Shown: piece after piece, positions 9,335 to 15,783 of the stretch
How positions within the stretch are numbered: the first letter of the stretch is position 1
How the letters are laid out: the number at the start of each line of letters is the position of its first letter
Assembly: GCA_003724275.1 (NCBI GenBank)
Contig: RHFA01000128.1
Coordinates: forward strand, 1 to 24,556
Source of the DNA: Thaumarchaeota archaeon S13
GTDB taxonomy: Archaea > Thermoproteota > Nitrososphaeria > Nitrososphaerales > Nitrosopumilaceae
Direction: 5' to 3'
DNA length: 24,556 bases
Program-made: the position numbers and the translations under genes
Notes under the pieces: model-generated
What the model was told of the DNA's origin: nothing
Databases searched by the model: none
The model's input: only the letters and a program-made list of their open reading frames with translations

Positions 9335-9339
9335 AAAAA
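9335..9339 (-). promoter_or_regulatory. Weak TATA-like element of the YHS gene
   Basis: A run of five A (T on the coding strand, within GTTTTTGT) about 30 bases before the YHS start. It is the only AT-rich spot in that stretch; sequence alone does not prove it. Confidence 0.35.
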
Positions 9340-9383
9340 CGCTTTGCCGCGCGCGCCGGCGCCCTCCCCTGGCCCGCGCACAG

Positions 9384-9391
9384 TGTATATA
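9384..9391 (+). promoter_or_regulatory. TATA box of ATPase 1
   Basis: TGTATATA within CAGTGTATATACGGG, 26-33 bases before the ATG at 9417: a strong archaeal TATA match at leaderless distance. The flanking sequence is unlike the shared promoter of ATPases 2 and 3. Confidence 0.65.
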
Positions 9392-9416
9392 CGGGCGGGG
9401 ATGCCGCGCGCACCAG

Positions 9417-10784
9417 ATGGCGCGCAAGGCCGAGCCGGCCTCCGGGATCGCCGGCCCTGACACCGAGCTGGAGATCTCGGACTTTGGGCCGATCGCGGGG
9501 GGCAAGATTGCCCTGCGGCCGCTCACAGTCCTGGTCGGGCCCAACAACTCGGGCAAGACCTACGCGTCTGTCCTTGCGCACTCGGTCGTCTCGTCGTTCG
9601 CAGACCTTGCCGCCGCCGCCTCGTCGGGGGGCTGGAGGGGCCTGCTGGCCGAGGGCAACGAGTCCCACAACCTGACAGACAGGACGGCAAAGCTGGTCTC
9701 TGGCAGGCGGGAGGGCAGGGTGCCGTCTAGCCTGCACTCTAGCATACACGACTGCACGGTAGGGCGCCTCTTTGAGGGTGCGCTCCTCTCGCGCCTGCAG
9801 CACAACTTTGGCTCGCCGCCTGCCGGCCTCGTGCGCACCGGCTCGCGGTTCTCGAGGATCAGGATAAGGGGGCCGATGGTGGCCGACATGGAGATTTCGC
9901 GCACGGGCGCCTCGACGAGGTTTGAGTGCGGCCCTGCGGGCCTCGTGCGGAACTGGCCGCAGCAGGCCGCGGGCAAGGGCGACGCGCGCGCCTCGGCGGT
10001 GCTCCTTGGCCTGGCCTCCGAGATCGTCGCAGGCGTGTCTGCGGTGATGCCGCCGGGCACCTCGCGCTATGTTCCGGCGGCGCGCTCTGGCGCAATGTGC
10101 GCGCCCGGGGCCTTTGCGCCGGGGATCCTGGAGGGTCTGCTGCGCGGCGGCGCGCACACCTCGGGAACCGTGGCAGACCTGGTCGACTCGCTCGCCGGCG
10201 CGCAGGCCGCGCCGCGCGACGGGGCTCCCGCGCAGCGGATCATCCCTGGCGTGTTTGGCGGCAGGCTGGACACTGGGGGGAGGGATGGCACGCTGTCCTA
10301 TGCCAACGCGGGCGCTAGCGTCCCGCTGCACATGTCCTCCTCGGGCGTGGCCGAAACCGCCCCGATCGCGCTGGCCGCGGAGGCGATGTCGCCGGGCGAC
10401 ACGCTCGTGGTCGAGGAGCCCGAGGCGCACCTGCACCCCCAGAGCCAGGCGAGGCTGGCGCGGCACCTGGCGCGGATGGTACGCCGGGGCATGAGGGTCG
10501 TCCTGAGCACGCACAGCCCCTTTCTTTTAGAGCAGCTGGGCATGCTTGTACAGCTGGGAGCCCTTTCACCGCCAAAGCGAAAGGGCATGGGGTATGGAAA
10601 GGACGACTATGTGGAGGACGGCGAGCTCGCGCCGTACGCGTTTGCCGGAAGCGCAAAAAGGGGATACACAATATCGGAGCTGCGGCACTCTGCGGACGGC
10701 GGCATACAGTATGGCGGGTTTGTGGCCGGGCCCATGGCGGGGGACGGCCGTCGGGGACGCGCCGCGCAAAAGCATACGGGGTGA
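9417..10784 (+). CDS. AAA/ABC-type ATPase of the array, copy 1
   Basis: 455 residues. An SMC/OLD-like ATPase head: strand and Walker A GPNNSGKT at residues 41-48, ending in Walker B LVVEEPE (330-336) followed by AHLHP, and the switch histidine in STHSP (364-368). The segment RYVPAARSG and the GVFGGRLD block are shared with copies 2 and 3. No TOPRIM domain follows, so this is an ATPase-only protein, not a complete OLD nuclease. The C-terminus is unlike those of copies 2 and 3: after SADGGIQ it becomes Gly/Arg rich and loses the DEF...SM(S) ending, in line with decay next to the vestigial nuclease. The ATG at 9417 fits the TATA box. The nuclease remnant begins at a GTG overlapping the stop (GTGA). 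Likely defence related by context; the activity is inferred. Confidence 0.85.
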   Translation: MARKAEPASGIAGPDTELEISDFGPIAGGKIALRPLTVLVGPNNSGKTYASVLAHSVVSSFADLAAAASSGGWRGLLAEGNESHNLTDRTAKLVSGRREGRVPSSLHSSIHDCTVGRLFEGALLSRLQHNFGSPPAGLVRTGSRFSRIRIRGPMVADMEISRTGASTRFECGPAGLVRNWPQQAAGKGDARASAVLLGLASEIVAGVSAVMPPGTSRYVPAARSGAMCAPGAFAPGILEGLLRGGAHTSGTVADLVDSLAGAQAAPRDGAPAQRIIPGVFGGRLDTGGRDGTLSYANAGASVPLHMSSSGVAETAPIALAAEAMSPGDTLVVEEPEAHLHPQSQARLARHLARMVRRGMRVVLSTHSPFLLEQLGMLVQLGALSPPKRKGMGYGKDDYVEDGELAPYAFAGSAKRGYTISELRHSADGGIQYGGFVAGPMAGDGRRGRAAQKHTG

Positions 10785-10845
10785 GCGTGCGCAATGCGGG
10801 GGGCATGGGGTTCCCGGGCGCGTGTCCTGCCCGGGCACAAACGCC
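10781..10845 (+). pseudogene. Vestige of the array nuclease, copy 1
   Basis: The GTG at 10781 overlaps the ATPase 1 stop, mirroring the coupling of copy 2. It begins with a segment reading VRNA...G, matching IRNAWKG of nuclease 2, followed by GGTTCCC (also GGTTCCC in copy 2). Bases 10820-10845 then align with the CVFCPGPN-coding part of nuclease 2 with few mismatches, after loss of about 25 bases and a frame change. Nothing convincing remains of the EIK catalytic part; a possible weak match near 10892-10907 (GGTTTTGCATGG) is noted only as a hint. The frame from 10781 happens to stay open into the next gene. Confidence 0.5.
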
Positions 10846-10976
10846 GGCCCGCCGGCCATGGACTGGCAGGGCAGGGGCACGCCCTCGGAGCCACAGGTTT
10901 TGCATGGCGGCCTGGCCTGCGGTGCCATGCCGCGGGGCAGGGGGCGGCACGGCCCGGCGCCGGCCCGCGCCGCACC

Positions 10977-10985
10977 TTGAAATAC
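10977..10985 (+). promoter_or_regulatory. TATA-like box of the nucleotidyltransferase gene
   Basis: TTGAAATAC in an otherwise very GC-rich stretch, 24-32 bases before the TTG chosen as start at 11009. It supports independent, leaderless transcription of this gene. Confidence 0.45.
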
Positions 10986-11008
10986 GGAAGCCCCGGCCGC
11001 GCGCGGCG

Positions 11009-11602
11009 TTGAGGACGGCCCTCTACCTGGCCCACATGAACCCCGTGACCGAGGCGCACGAGCAGATCATCGCAGACTTGCGCTCAGAGGCCGAGCGCGT
11101 GGTAGTCATGCCCGTGAGGTTTGTGCGCGGCGGCGAGGAGGTCAACAGCCGCAGCTTTCCGTTCACGCACGCCACGCGAGCGCGCATGGTCAGGGCGCTC
11201 TTTGGGGACGGCGTGGCCGTCTCTGGAGCCTATACGTTCACGGCGCCCTTTTCGCGCTATCTCCCGCCGCTGCTCTCGCGCGAGTCCTGGCGCCTGCGGC
11301 GGCGCATAGCAGCCGAGGGAGGGGGGGACTATTTCACGTACACCGGCGACAGGGCAGAGTGGCTCGCGCTCGGGGCCTATGGCTTGCGGCCAGTCATCGG
11401 GAGGAGGAGGGCGGTCTCGGCGACGGGGGTGCGCGAGCGGATGTACAGGGCAGCGCTCGGCGAGAATGTCGACTGGAGGCGCGGCCTGCCGGGCGCCGTG
11501 GCCGACATTGTGGCCGAGGGGGAGAACTGGGGGCGCGTCTGCCGCCTGGCAGGCGCCGAGGACACGACCCGGCGCGTCATGGGGATGAAGTTTCCGGCGT
11601 GA
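11009..11602 (+). CDS. HIGH-superfamily nucleotidyltransferase (NMN adenylyltransferase-like)
   Basis: 197 residues from the TTG at 11009, which reads MRTALYLAHMNPVTEAH. The first strand and NPVTEAH correspond to the (T/H)xGH nucleotide-binding motif of NMN adenylyltransferases and cytidylyltransferases, with Ala in place of the usual Gly. SATGVRERMY near the C-terminus corresponds to the second signature (SxTxxR). The family transfers a nucleotidyl group from NTP, most often to make NAD or related dinucleotides; the exact substrate here is not clear. The frame is open back to 10781, but the ATP-site strand begins at 11009 and a TATA-like box precedes it. Decayed copies of this gene occur after nuclease 2 and nuclease 3, which marks it as the third member of the duplicated unit. 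It may be the only functional copy in the array. Confidence 0.75.
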   Translation: MRTALYLAHMNPVTEAHEQIIADLRSEAERVVVMPVRFVRGGEEVNSRSFPFTHATRARMVRALFGDGVAVSGAYTFTAPFSRYLPPLLSRESWRLRRRIAAEGGGDYFTYTGDRAEWLALGAYGLRPVIGRRRAVSATGVRERMYRAALGENVDWRRGLPGAVADIVAEGENWGRVCRLAGAEDTTRRVMGMKFPA

Positions 11603-11955
11603 GGGGGCGCCACTGCTGCGGAATATCGGTGTAAAACGCATATAGGGGCCGCCATCGCGCATGCGCCCAATGGCGCGCAAGACGGGGCAGGGGCCACCGG
11701 AGATCGAGCTAGAGATCGCCGACTTTGGGCCAATCTCTAGGGGCAAGGTTGTCCTGAGGCCGCTGACGGTCTTTGTAGGGCCAAACGGCTCGGGCAAGTC
11801 GTACGCGTCGGTGCTCGCGCACTCTGTGGTGTCATCATGCGCGGACATTGCGCGGGTGGCCAGGTCGGGGGACTGGGCGGGCGTGCTGCTGGACAGCGGC
11901 GAGTTTTACAGGCTGTCAAGCAGGGTCGCGAGGCTCGCCGCGTCGGCCAACGGGG
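11561..11955 (+). repeat. Direct repeat, left copy (nucleotidyltransferase tail, promoter, ATPase 2 start)
   Basis: Near-identical to 13699-14093 with a constant offset of 2138 bases. It contains the last codons of the nucleotidyltransferase, the intergenic promoter and the first part of the ATPase. Identity is almost perfect from the TATA region through the Walker A codons. Confidence 0.85.
11638..11645 (+). promoter_or_regulatory. TATA box of ATPase 2 / nuclease 2
   Basis: GCATATAG, preceded by GTAAAAC, 25-32 bases before the second of two in-frame ATGs (11661 and 11670). The same block recurs before ATPase 3. Confidence 0.6.
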
Positions 11956-13142
11956 GCGCCGCGGTGCCGCCTGGCCTGTCTGCCAGTATACACGAATGCA
12001 CGATCGGGCGCCTCTTTGAGGGGTCGCTTGTATCTCGAATGGGCCACAACTTTGGGTCGCCCCTGGGCGCCCTTGTGCGCGCGGGAGCGCGATCCTCGAG
12101 GATCAGGATAAGGGGACCCGTGAGGGCAGACGTCACCATCACACGCACGGGGAGAGCCACGGTAAGGACGGGGCACGGCGGCGTGAAGTACTCTATCCGT
12201 GGCTCCTCCGTGACCGTGGCCAGCACTGCGCGGGGCGCCCCGCGCGGCAAAGCGGGCGCAAGGAACGGGCGAAACGGATCCCGCCCTTACGCCAAGACGC
12301 CGGCCGCCGGGCACGGCTCTGATGCGCTACTTTGGCTTGCTGCGGAAATAGCCGGGCATGCGATCTCAGGCAAGGCGTGCGGCGCCTCTAGGTACGTCCC
12401 GGCGGCGAGGTCTGGCATCATGTGCGCATACGGGACGCTGGCGCCGGGGGTGCTCGCCGGCCGCGGCGCCTCCAGGGCCGCGGGAACCACGTCAGACCTC
12501 GTCGACTCGCTCGCCGGCGCGGGCGCGACCCCGCGCAACGGCGGTTCCGTCGGTGCGGGCGGGATCATCCACGGCGTGTTTGGCGGCAGGCTGGACACGG
12601 CCAGGAGGGGAGCCGGCGCGATGTCCTATGCCCACGGTGGGGCTAGCGTCCCCATGCACATGTCATCCTCGGGCATAGTCGACACCGCCCCGATCGAGCT
12701 GGCCGCAGAGGCGATGGTGCCGGGCGACACGCTCGTGGTCGAGGAGCCCGAGGCGCACCTGCATCCAAAGTCCCAGGTGGCGCTGGCAGGGCGCATCGCG
12801 GGCCTTGTCAGGCGGGGAATGCGCGTCATCCTTAGCACGCACAGCCCATTTCTCCTAGAGCAGCTTGGCATATTTGTCCAGCTGGGCGCCCTTTCGCCCC
12901 CAAAGCGAAGGGGTATGGACTACGGGAAGGACGGGTATGTGGGGATTGGCGAGGTTGCAGCATATGCCTTTGCCGGCAGCGCAGGGAAGGGGCACACGAT
13001 ATCTGCAATAGACGCCTCTGCGGACTTTGGCATACCGCAAGACGAGTTTGTCCGGGTTGCCGAGGACATGTCAAAGGACGAGAACCGCCTGCACTTTGCA
13101 CGGGGGGATGAGCACGAACGCGCCCATGCGTGCAATCCGTAA
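11670..13142 (+). CDS. AAA/ABC-type ATPase of the array, copy 2
   Basis: 490 residues from the ATG at 11670 (MARKTGQ); an in-frame ATG at 11661 is possible, but 11670 matches both the TATA spacing and the MARKAEP start of copy 1. Walker A reads GPNGSGKS, Walker B LVVEEPE with AHLHP, and the switch histidine STHSPFLLEQL. Conserved blocks RYVPAARSG, GVFGGRLD and PMHMSSSG are shared with the other copies. The central region, about 12130-12330, is an Arg/Gly-rich stretch not alignable with copy 1. The C-terminus (SADFGIPQDEFVRVAEDMSKDE) is intact. The last 17 bases overlap the start of nuclease 2, so the pair should be translationally coupled. No TOPRIM. I infer an ATP-dependent sensor or loader for the nuclease. 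Confidence 0.88.
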   Translation: MARKTGQGPPEIELEIADFGPISRGKVVLRPLTVFVGPNGSGKSYASVLAHSVVSSCADIARVARSGDWAGVLLDSGEFYRLSSRVARLAASANGGAAVPPGLSASIHECTIGRLFEGSLVSRMGHNFGSPLGALVRAGARSSRIRIRGPVRADVTITRTGRATVRTGHGGVKYSIRGSSVTVASTARGAPRGKAGARNGRNGSRPYAKTPAAGHGSDALLWLAAEIAGHAISGKACGASRYVPAARSGIMCAYGTLAPGVLAGRGASRAAGTTSDLVDSLAGAGATPRNGGSVGAGGIIHGVFGGRLDTARRGAGAMSYAHGGASVPMHMSSSGIVDTAPIELAAEAMVPGDTLVVEEPEAHLHPKSQVALAGRIAGLVRRGMRVILSTHSPFLLEQLGIFVQLGALSPPKRRGMDYGKDGYVGIGEVAAYAFAGSAGKGHTISAIDASADFGIPQDEFVRVAEDMSKDENRLHFARGDEHERAHACNP

Positions 13143-13602
13143 CGCATGGAAGGGCTATGAGGTTCCCAGGTGCAAGAGCAAGAACAGGCGGGCAAGGTGC
13201 GTGTTTTGCCCCGGCCCAAACCCTGACTCGCTAATACTTGACTGTGACAAGATAAAGGATCGCCTTGGGCTGCCAGGAATGATGTGTGACTGTATAGCCA
13301 TCGAGCCACACGGCGTCTTGCACGTTGCAGTGGTTGAGATCAAGGGTGGCTCATACTCTTCAGAACACGCAAAATCGCAGCTTGTGGCAGGCGCCAACCT
13401 GGCCATGGACATTCTAGAGGGCGCTAAGGCTAGGAAGGGGGTGTGCATTCACCTTCTTGTCGTTGCCCCGCGGCATCGCTACTCGCACCGCCTGTCCCTG
13501 CCCTACAGACATGTGCGCGTGCGCGGCAGGAGGCTGTCAATACGCACCGTCAGGTGCGGGGCCAGGTTCTCGCAGGTGATACCCGGCGCGCAAGGCGCCT
13601 GA
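13126..13602 (+). CDS. Putative PD-(D/E)XK-type nuclease, partner of ATPase 2
   Basis: 158 residues from the ATG at 13126, chosen because it aligns with the start of copy 3; an in-frame ATG at 13108 is an alternative. Aligns without gaps to copy 3 through the N-terminal two thirds. Shared features: Cys16, Cys25 and Cys28 (RCVFC) plus Cys40 (LDCDK), a possible zinc site; Asp55 in CDCIAIE; strand and Glu71-Ile-Lys73 in VAVVEIKGGSY; Gln85 in SQLVAG. Asp...Glu-x-Lys after a hydrophobic strand, followed by Gln, is the pattern of PD-(D/E)XK nucleases such as the Cas4/RecB-like and resolvase groups. A C-terminal VRCGARFSQVI block is also conserved. I do not recognise a named family. Overlaps the ATPase 2 gene by 17 bases. 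Confidence 0.7.
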   Translation: MRAIRNAWKGYEVPRCKSKNRRARCVFCPGPNPDSLILDCDKIKDRLGLPGMMCDCIAIEPHGVLHVAVVEIKGGSYSSEHAKSQLVAGANLAMDILEGAKARKGVCIHLLVVAPRHRYSHRLSLPYRHVRVRGRRLSIRTVRCGARFSQVIPGAQGA

Positions 13603-13621
13603 GGGCCGCGAGGTGCCTGTA

Positions 13622-13739
13622 TGGCATGTCGGGGGCGGTCGCCGAGATTGTCGCTGAGGGGAAGACGGGGGCGGGCCTGCCGCCTGGCCGGCGCCGAGGA
13701 CACGCCCCTGCGCGTCATGGGGATGAAGTTTCCGGCGTG
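13622..13739 (+). pseudogene. Nucleotidyltransferase remnant, unit 2 (3' tail)
   Basis: Matches the last 115 or so bases of the intact gene at 11009-11602, including GCCGAGGACACG and the terminal GGGGATGAAGTTTCCGGCG with its TGA. The body of the gene is missing. A short stretch at 13600-13626 resembles the beginning of the gene (TGAGG...CCT...ATG), suggesting one large internal deletion, but that part is weak. Confidence 0.75.
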
Positions 13740-14093
13740 AGGGCGAGCCCCTGCTGCGGAATATCGGTGTAAAACGCATATAGGGGCCGCCATCGCGCAT
13801 GCGCCCAATGGCGCGCAAGGCAGGGCAGGGGCCACCGGAGATCGAGCTGGAGTTCACCAACTTTGGGCCAATCGCGGGGGGCAGGGTTGTCCTGAGGCCG
13901 CTGACGGTCTTTGTAGGGCCAAACGGCTCGGGCAAGTCGTACGCGTCGGTGCTCGCGCACTCTGTGGTGTCGTCATGCGCTGACACTGTGCGGGCGGCAC
14001 GGTCGGGGGACTGGGCGGGCGCGCTGCTGGATAGCGGCGAGTTTTACAGGCTGTCAGGCAGGGTAGCCAGGCTCGCCGCGTCGGCCAACGGAG
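13699..14093 (+). repeat. Direct repeat, right copy (nucleotidyltransferase tail, promoter, ATPase 3 start)
   Basis: Partner of 11561-11955. No insertion or deletion is visible between the copies across the promoter and the first codons, whereas the genes diverge strongly further downstream. Confidence 0.85.
13776..13783 (+). promoter_or_regulatory. TATA box of ATPase 3 / nuclease 3
   Basis: GCATATAG, identical in sequence and flanks to the ATPase 2 promoter, 25-32 bases before the ATG at 13808. Confidence 0.6.
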
Positions 14094-15265
14094 GCAGAGT
14101 CGAGGTGCCGCGCGGGCTCGCCTCCAAGATACGCGAATGCACGGTCGGGCGCCTCTTTGAAAAGTCGCTAGTCCGCCACATGGGCTACAACTTTGGGTCG
14201 CACCTGGGCGCCCTTGTGCGCACGGGCTCGAGGGCCTCGAGGATCAGGATACGCGGGCCCGTAAGGGCAGACGTCTCCATCACCCGCACGGGGGGAGCCG
14301 CGGTAAGGGCGGGCTTTGGAGATGAGCGGCGCCCTGTCAGGGGCTCTGCGGACGTGGCCGGCATGGTTACGGGGGCGCGGCGCGGCGCGGCGGCTAAAGG
14401 GGGGCGAAACGGCGCTAGCCCGCCGGCAGGGAGCCTGGCGTCCGGGCGCGACCCTGGCGCCCTCCTAGAGCTGGCGGCAGGGATCGCCGGGCAAGCGGTC
14501 ACTGGCAGGGAGTGCGGCGCCTCGAGGTACCTGCCGGCGGCCCGATCCGGCGTCATGTGCGCATACGGGACGCTGGCGCCGGGAATCTTGAACGGCCTGC
14601 GCCGCGACGGCCACGGCGCCGTCCGAACCGCGGGAACCGTGTCGGGCCTGGCCGGCTCGCTCGCCGGCGCGGGCGCTGCCCGGCGCAACGGCGGATCCGG
14701 CGGTGCGGACGGGATTATCCACGGCGTGTTTGGCGGCAGGCTGGGCACGGCGGGGAGGGGAGGCGGCGCGCTGTCCTACGCCCACGGGGGCACGAGCGTC
14801 CCCATGCACATGTCCTCCTCGGGCATAGTCGACACCGCCCCGATCGCGCTGGCCGCCGAGGCGATGGTTCCGGGCGACACGCTCGTGGTCGAGGAGCCCG
14901 AGGCGCACCTGCACCCCCATAGCCAGATAAGGCTGGCCGGGCAGCTGGCGGGGATAGTCCGGAGGGGGATGAGGGTCGTCCTGAGCACGCACAGCCCATT
15001 CTTCCTGGAGCAGCTGAGCATACTTGTGCAGCTGGAGGCGCTCACGCCGGCAAAGCGAAAGGCTAGGGGATATGGCCGGGACGCCTATGTTGCCGCCAGC
15101 GAGGTTGCGCCATATGCCTTTGGGGGAAGTCAGGTCAGGGGGTACACGGTTGCAGAGATTGAGCATTCTGCGGACGGGGGAATATCCCAGGACGAGTTTG
15201 TCAGCGTCTCCGAGTCCATGTCAAATGACGAGTACGGGATATACCTGGCGAAGGGAGGGGACTGA
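13808..15265 (+). CDS. AAA/ABC-type ATPase of the array, copy 3
   Basis: 485 residues from the ATG at 13808 (MARKAGQ), chosen over the in-frame ATG at 13799 by TATA spacing. Walker A GPNGSGKS, Walker B LVVEEPE with AHLHP, switch histidine STHSPFFLEQL. Nearly identical to copy 2 through the first 95 residues, then divergent in the middle (about 14290-14470, Gly/Arg/Ala rich), then conserved again from RYLPAARSG onward. The C-terminal SADGGISQDEFVSVSESMSNDE is complete. Nuclease 3 begins 5 bases after the stop behind a purine-rich ribosome-binding site. As with copy 2, there is no nuclease domain of its own; the nuclease partner is encoded separately. Confidence 0.88.
   Translation: MARKAGQGPPEIELEFTNFGPIAGGRVVLRPLTVFVGPNGSGKSYASVLAHSVVSSCADTVRAARSGDWAGALLDSGEFYRLSGRVARLAASANGGRVEVPRGLASKIRECTVGRLFEKSLVRHMGYNFGSHLGALVRTGSRASRIRIRGPVRADVSITRTGGAAVRAGFGDERRPVRGSADVAGMVTGARRGAAAKGGRNGASPPAGSLASGRDPGALLELAAGIAGQAVTGRECGASRYLPAARSGVMCAYGTLAPGILNGLRRDGHGAVRTAGTVSGLAGSLAGAGAARRNGGSGGADGIIHGVFGGRLGTAGRGGGALSYAHGGTSVPMHMSSSGIVDTAPIALAAEAMVPGDTLVVEEPEAHLHPHSQIRLAGQLAGIVRRGMRVVLSTHSPFFLEQLSILVQLEALTPAKRKARGYGRDAYVAASEVAPYAFGGSQVRGYTVAEIEHSADGGISQDEFVSVSESMSNDEYGIYLAKGGD
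15253..15260 (+). promoter_or_regulatory. Ribosome-binding site of nuclease 3
   Basis: GGGAGGGG, 10 bases before the ATG at 15271, lying in the last codons of ATPase 3. It supports translation of the nuclease from the shared mRNA. Confidence 0.45.
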
Positions 15266-15270
15266 TTCGC

Positions 15271-15738
15271 ATGCAGGCCCTACGGGACGCATTCAGGGAG
15301 TACATGGTCTACCGATGCAAGAGCAAGAACCGCCGTGTCAAGTGCGTGTTTTGCCCCAGTCCTGGCGCCAATTTTCTGATACTGGACTGTGACAAGATAA
15401 TGGCCGCCCGAAGGCTGCGGGGAGTCATTAACGACTGCATTGTGATTGAGTGGAATGGTGTTTTGCACGTGGCCGTGGTGGAGATCAAGGGCGGTTCATA
15501 CTCACCAGGACGCACAAGGTCACAGCTTGTGGCTGGCGTTGCCCTTGTTATGGACATACTTGACGAGCTCAAGATCAGGGCAAAAATATGCATTCACCTG
15601 GTCGTAGTTGCCCCGCGCCATCCCTATTCACAGCGCGACCTGCTCTGCTCTGTCATGCCGCGCGTGCGTGGCAAGAAGATGAAGATCCACACGGTTCGAT
15701 GCGGCGCCAGGTTTTCCCAGGTGATTGCCAGAGCATGA
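15271..15738 (+). CDS. Putative PD-(D/E)XK-type nuclease, partner of ATPase 3
   Basis: 155 residues. Cys16, Cys25, Cys28 and Cys40 (RCKSKNRR, KCVFC, LDCDK), Asp55 (NDCIVIE), Glu71-Ile-Lys73 (VAVVEIKGG), Gln85 (SQLVAG) and the C-terminal VRCGARFSQVI are all at the same positions as in nuclease 2, or nearly so, while surrounding residues differ freely. This is the picture of two proteins still under selection for a catalytic core. The Asp...ExK pattern suggests a metal-dependent DNA or RNA nuclease; the Cys set may bind zinc. No membrane segment or signal peptide. G+C is a little lower than in the housekeeping genes. Function inferred; activity cannot be proven from sequence. Confidence 0.7.
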   Translation: MQALRDAFREYMVYRCKSKNRRVKCVFCPSPGANFLILDCDKIMAARRLRGVINDCIVIEWNGVLHVAVVEIKGGSYSPGRTRSQLVAGVALVMDILDELKIRAKICIHLVVVAPRHPYSQRDLLCSVMPRVRGKKMKIHTVRCGARFSQVIARA

Positions 15739-15783
15739 CGACGCCCCGGGTTCTGTCGTGCGTGCGGCGCCGGAAACTGTGTC

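Noticed and set aside
9165..10514. Long minus-strand frame (449 codons) across ATPase 1
   Set aside because: Only its last 46 codons match a family (YHS). The rest mirrors the high-G+C ATPase gene, is Arg/His rich and low in hydrophobic structure.
12154..12205. 9-base inverted repeat GAGCCACGG / CCGTGGCTC inside ATPase 2
   Set aside because: It is within coding sequence of the variable region, is absent from the paralogs and is short enough to arise by chance.
14465..15166. Minus-strand frame of 233 codons across ATPase 3, and a similar one at 11084-11848
   Set aside because: Such antisense frames recur at similar places in the paralogs because the sense genes are homologous and GC-rich; their proteins look like shadows.
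9417..15265. Classification of the ATPases as OLD nucleases or as PARIS AriA
   Set aside because: No TOPRIM follows the ATPase, and the partner has an Asp...ExK signature instead of the DUF4435 pattern I associate with AriB. Kept only as an analogy.
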